Assembly (NCBI GenBank): GCA_020080175.1
Contig: JAGHQL010000053.1
Span: forward strand, 62,001 to 126,000
DNA from: Glutinoglossum americanum
Lineage: Eukaryota; Ascomycota; Geoglossomycetes; Geoglossales; Geoglossaceae
Length of the DNA stretch: 64,000 bases
Direction of reading: 5' to 3'
Shown: positions 45,142-55,945 of the stretch, piece after piece
Position numbering within the stretch: the stretch's first letter is position 1
How the letters are laid out: every line of letters begins with the position of its first letter
The notes under the pieces: generated by a model
Databases searched by the model: none
What the model was told of the DNA's origin: nothing
Seen by the model: the letters and a program-made list of their open reading frames with translations, nothing else
Position numbers and translations under genes: made by a program

Positions 45142-45709
45142 TGTCACGGTACGCAGAGCCGCAAGGGGCAGAGCTCGTGAGCTCGGACCAATATGCGGTC
45201 CGTGCTCGAGCCAAGCTGTTACAAGTACAAATTAAGGGCTTGGAAAGCAAAGATAAGTTGCCTTTATTTCAACGATTCTAAGATGTAGAAGGGAGGAGGT
45301 TCTGAAGGAACCTCCAGCTTAAATATCTAAGGTATTGTGAGTCATGCAATCTAACACTAGTTCCATAACAAGTTCTAACACATGTTCCAATACTGTGTAT
45401 AGCAACAGTGATATGGTACTCGGTAACAACCGTGACACAAGCCCGCAAGCCTTTTTCCTGACTGATAGAGTTGATCCTTCAATCTCCATTAGTCAACACA
45501 CCTCTTGTATATAATTCATCTAATAGAAGTTACCCGGTGGCCCATATCTATTCACCTACTCAGCCTACCTGCCTCTGACATCCCACCGGATATCTTGCCA
45601 AGTCGTGACACCCATTCGAGCTCGAGAATTCATTCGCAAGCCCACGGACGACCTCCTGAACAATCCCCTCAAGCCTCGAGCGCCCGCGGCACCCCCCTAG
45701 GACCTGACA
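45142..45709 (+). mobile_element. Solo LTR, family 2, copy A (568 bp)
   Basis: TGTCACGG start and GACCTGACA end, flanked by CTTTG and CTTTC, a near-perfect 5-bp duplication. The right half (from about 45440) matches 58588-58920 in reverse complement. The left part (about 295 bp, itself bounded by TGTCACGG and CCGTGACA) is absent from copy B, so it may be a nested LTR-like insertion. Non-coding fossil. Confidence 0.7.
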
Positions 45710-45988
45710 CTTTCAATGAACTATGTCCTTTTTATCCTCACCTGGCATGTATTAAACACATCAAAAATCACGCAGCATGGTATTTTTATATGATGTTCTT
45801 ACTTGATATGCTTACTATTCTATGCTCCCAACTAAAGGGTAGCTATTTTCACTTGTCCACTAGAATCAAAACAAAAACAAAATTCAATATCCTATAAAAT
45901 TGCCATTTGCTCAATATCTCTCGAATCCCCAATCATCTCACTCAATGGGTAACATTTGATGAAATTGAACTTGACACATGACCCACAG

Positions 45989-46676
45989 CTAGACCTGCGG
46001 TGGTGTCTTAACAGGCTTTCCTCCGTTTGCAGTGATATTGGAATCGGTTCGTCGGCATTTCGCGGCATGCTGGCTCTGAGGATGAGATGTGTCGCCATCT
46101 GCAATAGTTTTTTCATCACCCTCGATAGGGGCGAGCCGTTTCAGCTCAGCCTTGAGGACACGAATTTGTCGGTCTCTCGCATTGGCCATATCTAATCTTA
46201 TATCTTCTTCTTATTGACTTTTTAGACTTTCATTCATTCTACGAGAAACAATACTAACATACTTTAGATTCTTTATCAAGCTTGTTATGAAGCTCAGCAA
46301 TTTGACAATCTTTCTGACCAATCACACCTTGAAGCTGGTCCACCATACCGTATGACGCTGTATATGCCAAGGATAATTAATTCATTGAATTTTCCGTATC
46401 AAGCCTTCGCTGCAGCTCCTGGTTAAGCCATGTCCAACTATTGTTATGACCTTCAACTTCCTCTCGAAGAGATCGCTTTAGTGTTTGAATCTGAGATTCT
46501 AGTAGCCCATATTGATTTATCCCTACAATCGGTCCTCGGTTCGAGCTATGAGAGCTTTGGCTGTTTTGCTGGTTGAAAGTCAACTTCGTATGATTATAGT
46601 CTTTCATTGAAAATTGTGTTGCTTCCAAATGAGTAATGAGTGAGGGATAGATGAGCGAGACTAGAGTATTTAACAT
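45989..46676 (-). pseudogene. Coiled-coil protein gene with one in-frame stop
   Basis: The start region (ATG at 46676, or MKDYNHTKLTFNQQ further in) leads to YGLLESQIQTLKRSLREEVE and LNQELQRRLDTENSMN, then TAA at 46377-46379. The same frame continues LSLAYTASYGMVDQLQGVIG and CQIAELHNKLDKESK. An intron of about 65-70 nt then joins ANARDRQIRVLKAELKRLAP and a polar tail ending at 45989. Coiled-coil heptads run on both sides of the stop, which is most simply a CAA-to-TAA change. Family not recognised; the plan is like the coiled-coil genes at 23934 and 25661. Confidence 0.5.
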
Positions 46677-47199
46677 CTATCTCAGTCATACTTGAGATAC
46701 AAGTTCAAATATACTAGCTTATTTATTTTGAAGAAAGTTTCCTCTTTAGGAAAGGGTGGTGTTCACAAAGGCCTTTTTGATAACCGCTCTTACTATAATG
46801 GTCTGTGCACAGTTGTTGCTACATCAAAGTTTCAACCCTTGAATCCTTTTGCTATTAGTTGAAAAAAGTATTTAATATGTTGGTTCCTCAAAATGAATAC
46901 ATAGCGTATTCTGTTTATGCAATTACTATTCCTAGTAGATAATACAGTAATATTATACGTGTGTTCTACTTACGTTATGTGTGTTGGAGGGTAGCACTAA
47001 AATCCCTCCTTAGGCATGAGAGCATGCCTTTAGCAAAGTGGGAAAAGCTCGGGAAACTCAAGCTGGCTTTTACAATTTACGCATTATTGAGAGCATTATT
47101 TCACAAGGGCAATAGGGCCAAACTTGAAATGAAGAGTATCTGTGATACAATAGACAACAAGGAAACAAAATGACTAAAAGACCACCATGCTTCAACCCT
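46677..47199. other. AT-rich spacer, no gene supported
   Basis: Only low-complexity short frames. No motif or repeat is recognised. Confidence 0.4.
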
Positions 47200-48344
47200 A
47201 AAACTAGACAAGTCTATTAGAACTCGCAGGCATGATCCCACTCAGAGCCAGCCAAACTAGACATGTAGGCGCATTCCGTTGTACATTCTGTTGTAATACC
47301 AAAGAAACTATTGCTATATTAACAGGTGAATTCGCCATCTTGATATTGAGTAGGCAAGAAGTAGATTGTCGGGTCGAAAGCCTCTGAACTTGAAACACTT
47401 GTGCTAAGCAGTCCTGCGACAGGTCCTTCTAATCTACAAGACTATACATTAGATATGCTTAAATTGGGTAGCTCTGAATCAAGTTCTTGTGATCCATAGG
47501 CCTGTACGTCGGAAATGTTTGAGTTGAACTATTCTGAATCAGGTCCTTACAATCCATAAACCTGTACATCGGGAATGCTTGAATCGATTCGTACATCGAA
47601 ATCACTTTTACCGAGCAATGCTAAATTGATTTCCTTCAAACTAAAAACTTGTGTAGTGAAAACACTAGAATTGAAATAATCAAAAACCTCCAAAATAGGT
47701 GTCCTCTAACTAGGAGGCTCCTAATGGAGTGGCTCTGAGTCAAAAGTCCATAAGTCAGTATCAGAGGGCACTAAATTAGTAAACTCAGGCTCCAAAGCTC
47801 TCAAATAGAGCTCTGTATAGGGAGCCCTCGAACGGGCAGGTCCTATACCGAGACCATGCAGATTGGTGTGTTTTGGGTCAGAAGCCGTTGAATGACCAGC
47901 ATTAAGATAGCAATCTTCCAAATTATTAATCATAGAATTAGAGTCAGCTGAAACCCCGTTTGCTGTAGTAGAGTCTAGTTCGACGATCCCCACATTGTCG
48001 GTGATACGGATCAAAGCACCATTTGTTGTGTCCTGCATGAGCTGAGTGTAATGAACCATTCGAACCATTGATCTCTGTCGTTTGTGGTACTCAGAGGAAT
48101 ACAAGATACAGCGGATTGTATCTAGCAAAGCTTTACCAAACTGTTCTTCATATGCCAAATGAACTTTCCCCCAAGGGGTCCCATTCAATCTTTGGTGGAT
48201 AAGAAATTATTGTTTCTCCCTCTTGACTTTCTTGTTACGCGTGTGGGCAGAGAATTCGCGAGTAGAGGTCCTTTCCTTAGCTTTACGCGTGCGAGCAGAG
48301 GAATTGCGAGTAAAGGCCCTTCTCTTAGCTTTCTTGTTCTGCAT
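47200..48344 (-). pseudogene. Decayed gene with basic N-terminus and repeated C-terminus
   Basis: From ATG 48344 the frame reads MQNKKAKRRAFTRNSSARTR and KAKERTSTREFSAHTR, a duplicated basic motif. It meets one TAA, then reads GKVHLAYEEQFGKALLDTIR and HKRQRSMVRMVHYTQLMQD, and an acidic middle to TAG at 47721. The same frame goes on with RTPILEVFDYFNSSVFTTQV and three diverged copies of an xIPDVQVYG...DSE unit (about 60-75 bp each, 47415-47600), with several more TAA/TAG stops. All stops look like changed CAA/CAG codons. The region is the remains of a single-exon gene whose product probably entered the nucleus; family not recognised. Confidence 0.5.
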
Positions 48345-51300
48345 GCTGATAGAGGAATTGTAAGTGAGGATTAGAATATATCATTTAAATACACTCGATC
48401 GAGAAAGGAGAAGGAGGAAAACCAGTAAGGAAGAACTGGCTTAAGCAAGTGAAATAAAATCCAGATACCGCTCATCACACGAAATAACTACTACCAACAT
48501 AAGCATACACTAAAAAACAAAAGGTAGGTAGTGAAAATAACAGTTAAAGAGCTGAAACCATCAGTAGATGATCACCAATCATATTTGATGATGCATCAGG
48601 TATGAGAAAGGATATTGAATTTGACAAGGTTGGGAATCCATATTACAAGCGTCGGCGACATTAGTTCGGTTTGATTTTTGACGATGCCACCAAGCAGCTA
48701 CCACATCCTCTGTGCCGCTAATAATCCCTGTGATAAGAAAGTTGGCCCTCACCTCCCTAGTGCAGTTCTTGAAATACTCAATCAATTTTCTGCAAAACAA
48801 GACAAGGCACATATACTCGAACCCACCATAGAAGAAGAGCATTCCCTTCTGGAGTGCTCTTGAGAATTGGCAGCAGCGGCCGCTCTGCTCTACTCGTGCA
48901 TAGTGTGAGAAAATGTCACTGGAATAAGCTGCGGCAAATACCAGAATGCGCTAGAAAAGGGCTGTAAGACTAGCTGTGCTTGATAGGCGAATTGATTACC
49001 TAGTGAGCATCGAGACAAAAAGGTTCTATACTTAAAATGGTTTTCTCTCTCAGACACAGTTCTGGAATTTGTATTATTTTTTTGCAGGTTTCAGATCTTA
49101 AATTAGCTTGTATACTTGGTGCTTTGTTAATAAGTGAAGCGATCGAGCCGAAGTCGCTTAGAGAATTTCTACGATGGCTCGCTTTCCGCCTCAGCTGATA
49201 AACAAGGTTTCCTGATCATTCTTATCAAAACACTTATGGTTGAGTAGCGTATCCTAACTAAAATCTCTCAATTAGAACCCAACTCTTTTCTTCTGAAATA
49301 CTGTGCCACAGATGAACACAATTACCATATTTGGAAACTCTCGTTCGAACTTGTCTTGCAGTCATTATCTGCTAATAAATGTAGTTGAGAGGTCTGGATT
49401 ATTTGATCACTGAAATTGCCTGAGTTTTGTGAGAAGTTTTGTAAGAAGTATGTATTTTTACTGCATTGTTTTCCTACTCAAGTCATTTTTTTATTAAGAG
49501 TCTCTCCTGATAGAATCCTCGTCCAAACAGTCCCCGTACTCGCATGAAGAAATGGCTTGGCTCCTCTTTTATATCAGCCATAGCGTGGAGGTAAAGGACA
49601 TTGTTTACCTTCACTCCCATCGATTTCCACAGCATACTTTCGACGGTATTAAAAGACAACTATTGAAGGAAAGAACCAATGAAGGTCTTAGTTTTGAGCA
49701 GGGGCATGACGGATAGGATAGGGAGAAAGTCAAAGACTACCTTTATGAATACACGAGTAAGCATGAGCTATCTGAACCGGATGCGAACGAAGAACTTCCA
49801 GAAGAGGACCAGGAGGTATTACAAAGGTGACCCACCTTTGCTACTTATAAACAATTCATACTAATAAAGCCACTAGCTCTTAAACCAACAATGGAGACAT
49901 TGGAGGAACCACCTCTCTAGCGTACCATGAGACACAGAGTAGAGGACTGAGGTAGAGTAGATTTAGGGCTATTGGTTGCATCTTTGTGTATTAAAAACTT
50001 TTATAAGAGAATTTCAATACCTACCACATAATCATAACAAACTTAAAATAAAATAAAATAAAAGATTTATTTCTTTTCTTCCTATCGTTATCCTCAACCG
50101 TGTTTAGTAAGTTCTAAGTGACATCAAGATAGGAACATTCGACGTCTAAACTTTTTAATAGAAGGAACTTCAAGCGCCTAGGCATCATAGCCCTATTTCC
50201 GATAGCAAAAGGTATTCATTATGGAATACGGTTTCCTAGATTCAGTTTACTAAATGCTAGATCGCTACTTTGAATCCTTTCTATCTATTTAATATATAGG
50301 GCTCTTGGGCTCAGCTACCTGTATTTAGTTGGCTTTGGTAATTTTACTATTACCTATCCTTTATATCTATTACTTGATGGCCTTGTTTCTAGCGTTCCTG
50401 CTTTTTCACCTCATCTTGGGAGAGCCTAATTATTATTCACTTAAGTATATTTGTATACATCTCGTAGCTATATTAGCTTGTCTGAAGTCATCAATACTAT
50501 GGCACCATTTACAAGTTAACTCTCCAACCTTTTATCTCTGACCTTTCAGGTCTTGACCCCGGAAACAGGAGTAGTTAGGAGATTTATTATGACTTTGCTG
50601 CATTTATTGGTGTAGCTAGTTCTTTCGTTGAATGAAAAACAAAATCACATTAGAACTAATCTTAAAATTTTCATGCCTAGAAACTTAGAGTAGATGACAC
50701 GAAGCGAGCTTAATGGCTTGAGGAAATTGATTCGTTGCATCACCATCATTTTATCTCTAGAAAGGCTATTCTCAACTGTCCTACAGTCAAGGCCCTATTA
50801 AGCACTCTCTATGGGGCTATCATAGCCTATGATGCGTGGATTCTATTCAGAGCAGTCTTTGAAGGTTAGTCGACAACCTTTCCATAATGATAAAAGGATT
50901 AACGAAAAGACCAGCAAGAAGACTAGCAAGACATGGCAGAAATGGGTATGAGTTCTATGTGGTCAGCCCTAGTATACGATAGCTAAACAATTGGGACTGC
51001 ATGTAGTACCGTCGACGCGGGATGTCCAATGGTGCAGAACTTTAACCCCAACACAGGATGTCTCAATCAAAAGAGGAGAAAACCAAGTTAAAAAAAAAAA
51101 ATTTTCTAGTTGAGTTCTTGCTCAAGCGAGTACTCATCATCTGATGGGCACGCGGTTAGAGTATTTAGATGTTCAAAGCCGCCAGGCCTCCAAGAGCTCA
51201 ATTGCAACCTGTATGTATTTCTACAACAGTTTCTTCTCAATCCTCTCATCTTGCAATGCTTTCTTCTGCTCAGGCTTTCAGAGTTCTGTGGTATGCTTAA

Positions 51301-51402
51301 GCAGTAGCAGCTTCTTTCATTCTAGGCTGGCTTATTCCATACTGACCTTCTATGGAGTAGATTGTACTACTAAGTATGGTTAATTGTAAATTGTGTATCT
51401 CA
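48345..51402. other. AT-rich decayed region, no gene supported
   Basis: Weak protein-like traces only. Minus strand 48579-48842 has LFCRKLIEYFKNCTREVRAN. Plus strand about 49550-49850 has EEMAWLLFYISHSVEVKDIV and KVKDYLYEYTSKHELSEPDA, in a frame with stops. These may be gene remains, but no family is recognised. No target duplications or inverted repeats were found. Confidence 0.4.
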
Positions 51403-52640
51403 CTAGACATTCAAGCCAATTCCTCTACTGGAGGAGCCCACCTTAACATCCAAGAATGTTATTATCATAATTCCTACTATTGATGGCGAGGGTCCTGATT
51501 TCCAACAAACACTCTATACATGTCTTAGCGCAGCCCCCTTTGAGATTATCCTAGTCACTATAGATACAAACCTTGAATGGCTGAAGAGCATCGTGGTATT
51601 GATCTACTTGTCATGCATCCGAGTGGTCAGTATCGCCCATGTGAACAAATGCCGTCAGATGTGCTGAGCACTGCCTGAAGTCTTGACCAAAATCATGCTG
51701 TTTGCTGACGACGACATTATCTGGCTACTCAGGATCTTAGATTGGATTCTTGCAGCTTTTGAGAAGCTAGATATCAGTGGTGTTGGAACATCCCAAAGAT
51801 TACAGCGCGCTGACTGCCTAAACATTTGGGGGTTTCTCAGAGCACTTTACTTAGAACGAAGGAATTTTGAGATATCGGCTACAACCCATATAGATGGAAG
51901 AGTTTCATGCCTCTCAGGCAGAACCGTTACCTATTGCACACACATCTTACAAGATCTGGAGTTTACCTACGGCTTCACACATGAGTCTTGGCTTGGCAGA
52001 TACCAGCTCAACACTGATGACGACAACTTTATTACGCGATAGATGGTATCACATGGATGGAAGACATATATACAATACTGCCGAAAGGCTGAACTACAAA
52101 TAATATTGGAGGACAATCCAAGGTTCTTGAAACAGTGCTTGCAGTGGTCACAAAGTAACTGGAGGAGCAATCTAACAAGCATGTTGTGCAAGAGATATAT
52201 CTGGAAGTAAGTGTTTAGTTAGTTCTTCCTACAAGAGGATTCAAGGCGATTGTTAATATAGACCTAGGTGAGAAAGACAGCAGCCGTAGTGTGCATATGT
52301 GCTTCATTTAATAACCTTCTCCCTTCCAGCCATTATCGGCGATGGGCTTCTTGTATTCCTCCTGATCAAAACCATGCAAAACTAGGGCGCTCTTAGTGTG
52401 CTACTACTCTGAATGCTTATTAGCAAGTTTGTGAAGCTGCTCAGTCATTTCACCCGTTATCCTCAGGATATTGTCCTCCTACCAGTTTCAATACTTTTTG
52501 AGTACTTTCACGGCTTTATAAAGGTTTATGTACTCTTTAGTCTCAATGTAGTAAGTTGTCGCTATCCACTCTAAATATTTGAATTACCATATTAACTAGT
52601 GTTACTATATCAGACTACATGGGGAACCCGCGAAGGAGCA
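51403..52640 (+). pseudogene. Relic of a family-2 glycosyltransferase (hyaluronan/chitin synthase-like, fungal Cps1 type)
   Basis: Blocks in GT2 order on the plus strand: LTSKNVIIIIPTIDGEGPDF, PFEIILVTIDTN, ITKIMLFADDD-like Asp motif (near 51705), SGVGTSQRLQRAD, ALYLERRNFEISATTHIDGR, SCLSGRTVTY, NTDDDNFITRWMVSHGWKTY, then the acceptor region with ILEDNPRFLKQCLQWSQSNW in place of QxxRW. After about 52210 come membrane-segment remnants ending near FLPVSILFEYFHGFIKVYVL-like sequence at 52600. The reading changes frame at least twice and meets several stops, and composition is AT-rich, so the gene is dead. The intact family makes a surface polysaccharide at the plasma membrane. Confidence 0.75.
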
Positions 52641-55600
52641 GATATAGACGATGGATATCGCATGATTCCTATTGATAAAACATGAGACATTGATCTAGTA
52701 CGAACAAGGTTCACAATGAACTAAAGAGGCAATACAAGTAGTCATCAATATAAGAAACTTTTCTACGCTAAAGCTTTTTAGCTTCCCCTATTTCAATCTA
52801 ATTCTCTTATATTGATCCTTTCACCTAAGAGACTAGCAGCAAAAGATAGTTGTTTTATTTAGACTCATTATTGAGTTACATATGCATGTATATTGCTAAA
52901 ATGGGAAGAACTTTGTTGATCTCTTATGATACATCAGAATTACTTTAAAGTTCTAACCGAATATACAAGATATGGAAGTCAGATCCATTGATGTTTACTT
53001 GCTATCCCTAGCCTCTCACAGAGATACTGCAGAGAGTATGGGTGGATTCCTTTAGTCATTGTATTTTGGACTAGTTCGCGAAAGTCAGGTAGAAATTTGG
53101 CAACTAGTTACTTCATGATGGAAATAGTATTGGCTAGAAGGGCTTATCTATAGATTGTATGCAGTGGATCGGTAAGTTAGTTGTCTCCAGGTTATCTTCG
53201 GAGCATACACGATTAACATGTCAAGTGTAAAGACAGTGGTGGTTAAGTCTAAAAGCACGGCTATTATATAATATATTTGTCATAGCTTTCATGTAACCAG
53301 TACAAGCTCTACACTATATCAGCTACCTGTATTGATTCGAGGGTCGGATTTCTAGGCCAATTTATAAGCCGCCCCCTCACCCTCTTTCCTCCAGCATTCC
53401 TTAAGGTAGATGAACTTTAGGGCCACGAGGTAAAAGTAATAGCTTCTCACTCAACCTAACGTTTACCTGTTTCTCAATATTGCCTCTTCATTATAGCACA
53501 GAATCCTGATATAGAAGAGACAGAAGTTAGTAAAAAGATATTGACGCTTGGTAACACTAACCTAGTAAGGCCAAAAATGGGCGATAAGGTGGAAATCCAG
53601 TTCGAAGTATTTCTCTGTGACTCCAGTTGTACAGATAGTGACTCTAAGAAATTGTGAGTGGATGAACCTCTATAGAGTCACTAACAGGCTCAAAGCTGAC
53701 ACTCGTTCCAGAGATCTCAAAAAGAATAAGCAGGTTGTTACAATGGGTAAGAAACTCATGGAAGGAATGTACCATCTCAGTTCTCTTATACTTGCAACAG
53801 TCTACTAACATTAGGGGTAGGCTTACAAAAAGGGGTCATGAGCATGGCTATAGGAGAGCGAGCTATTTTGAAAATTCTACTGTATGTTTGAAGAAATTTA
53901 ATCTTGCTGACACTAACAGATTTTCATTAGTAAACTAGCCTTTGGTAAAGAAGGGTACATGAAGTCTCATATAAATGATAGTCATATCGAATATCACATA
54001 CGCCCTAATACAACAATTTATATGTAAGAAACTCTTTCATATTATGCAGGAATAATATTTTAACTAAAAATCAGAAATGTGTAGGTTCTACGTATCAATA
54101 ATAAAGGGCTACAAATTGAGCATTACTCTGCTCTTGAATAGATGGTTACCTTGGAAGAAAAAGAGAGTGTCAGTAGGCTATTAGTAGAAAGTGAGCTTAT
54201 TGTGAACTACTGGATATGGGAGACCGAAAATGGCCAGTCTGACAATAATTATAAAGGCAACTTGTAAGTTATCAAGAGTTTATATCACTCATCGAAGCTA
54301 ATATCTTTTTAGGTTTCATAACAAACATAACCAAACTCTTGTTTTAGATAAATCTGATGACCTGATAATGACATGTCTAAGAGCTATGGTTTTTGGCCAG
54401 AAGGTGTGGGCGTGTCCTGCAGGTTTTCTATCAGGATATATTATATGAGAAATACTACCCGATAGATGCTTTCACAATTTAACCTAATCAATTACTAGTA
54501 AGATAAAGCTCAAGGGTACCAAAACCTCTGCGACAAGTAGACAGTGATGGTAGCATTGATAGGTACAATGAGAAATACTTTATTTCTTGTAGTCTACTGA
54601 TAACTATCATAAAATTCCAAGCAGCTCCTATTTTCTTTACTAGCTGGTTTACAGAGCAATAATGAAAATAGCAGTATTAAGTAACTAAACATGGCGGTCC
54701 ATAATAAGACTCCCAACCAGATTAGAGACACAGCAGTTGGCTGTACATCTATCTCATATACCCTATAAAACCGATAGGAGAAATAACGTGCATAGAAGCA
54801 ACATTCTAGTTACTGTATTCATAGACTTCCTATCAAGAGTATTGATATACCAATCAACTAACATTATGACCATAATGTTTATTAGAGAAAAGGAAATATA
54901 AGAAACCCCCCTTCCATATCAAGCACCAGTATTGCTCCCGTAGATACCTTAAAGGTACTCAAAATAGTCAGAATGCCCCATCCAAATTATTTTGCTTAGT
55001 CGCTAATTAAAATCTGGCTCATAAGGAATCTATTTCAGCTCAGAATTTGACAATAAGCCCCCTAAGTTTAATCTGCCAAATGCATGCGCATTTCTATCCC
55101 AAAAATAATTCTAAAGTTTTCCACTATTTCAGAGAAACTATGACAAAATCGCTTAGCTCATGATGCCTAATATCTTAAATAGAAAATTCACCCTTATTAG
55201 ACGCGGTAGAGTGATCGTTAACATCATCTCTCCAAACATAAGGGTCAATTATTAGATGATTCTCTTAGATTTGGCATTTCTATAGTGGTTAACGGGCAGG
55301 CGTTTATACCATTAAGTATGCAGCCTTTATGGGCTAAGTCTTTTGACATTTGAGATATTGACTCCAGGATTCAAGATCTTAATTCTAAGCTTCAGAGTCT
55401 TATATAGTGAATACCTAGTAGCCCAGCTTCATACAATGGCCGAACCGATTATCTATGATGGTCGATAAGGGGACGAGGTGCTAGGGAACATAGTAGTACA
55501 AATGTCGGATCAATGACACAGTGCAACAGCTAACCCTATGACCGACAGGAGCAAGACACCTAGGGAGCATAGCAGTACAATACATAGTATAATGACTGAT

Positions 55601-55945
55601 CCCTGCAGCTAACAAGGGTGAGGCTTTAATGTATGTTCTTAGACAACACTATGCTGTAAAGGGAAGTCAGATAAATTCTGGGAAGCTCTCCAAGAGTGCA
55701 GAATAGATAGCTAGCCTATAGAGGAGGGAACTTGTTGTTTCGTCTGTACTAATATCATCTTCAACCTCGTCACTCTGCAGGGCCACTCCCTGCCTGTCAC
55801 TTCCTTTGACTTGAAGAACATCATGTAATCTATGAACTATTATCATTTAGAGATAAAAGAAAAATACTTTGAAAGATTGTAAATTATAAGCTAACAGTAT
55901 TGAAAAAGCTTCATAGCATAGTAGTAAGTCTTTTCTGACATAGAA
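52641..55945. other. AT-rich desert, no gene supported
   Basis: About 3.3 kb of very AT-rich sequence. Short frames at 53617-53938 show no motif. I see no terminal repeats, RNA genes or family blocks. The composition suggests old, heavily mutated repeats. Confidence 0.45.

Noticed and set aside
47415-47600. Three diverged repeats considered as a separate satellite
   Set aside because: They lie in the same minus-strand frame as the gene relic upstream and read as a repeated peptide.
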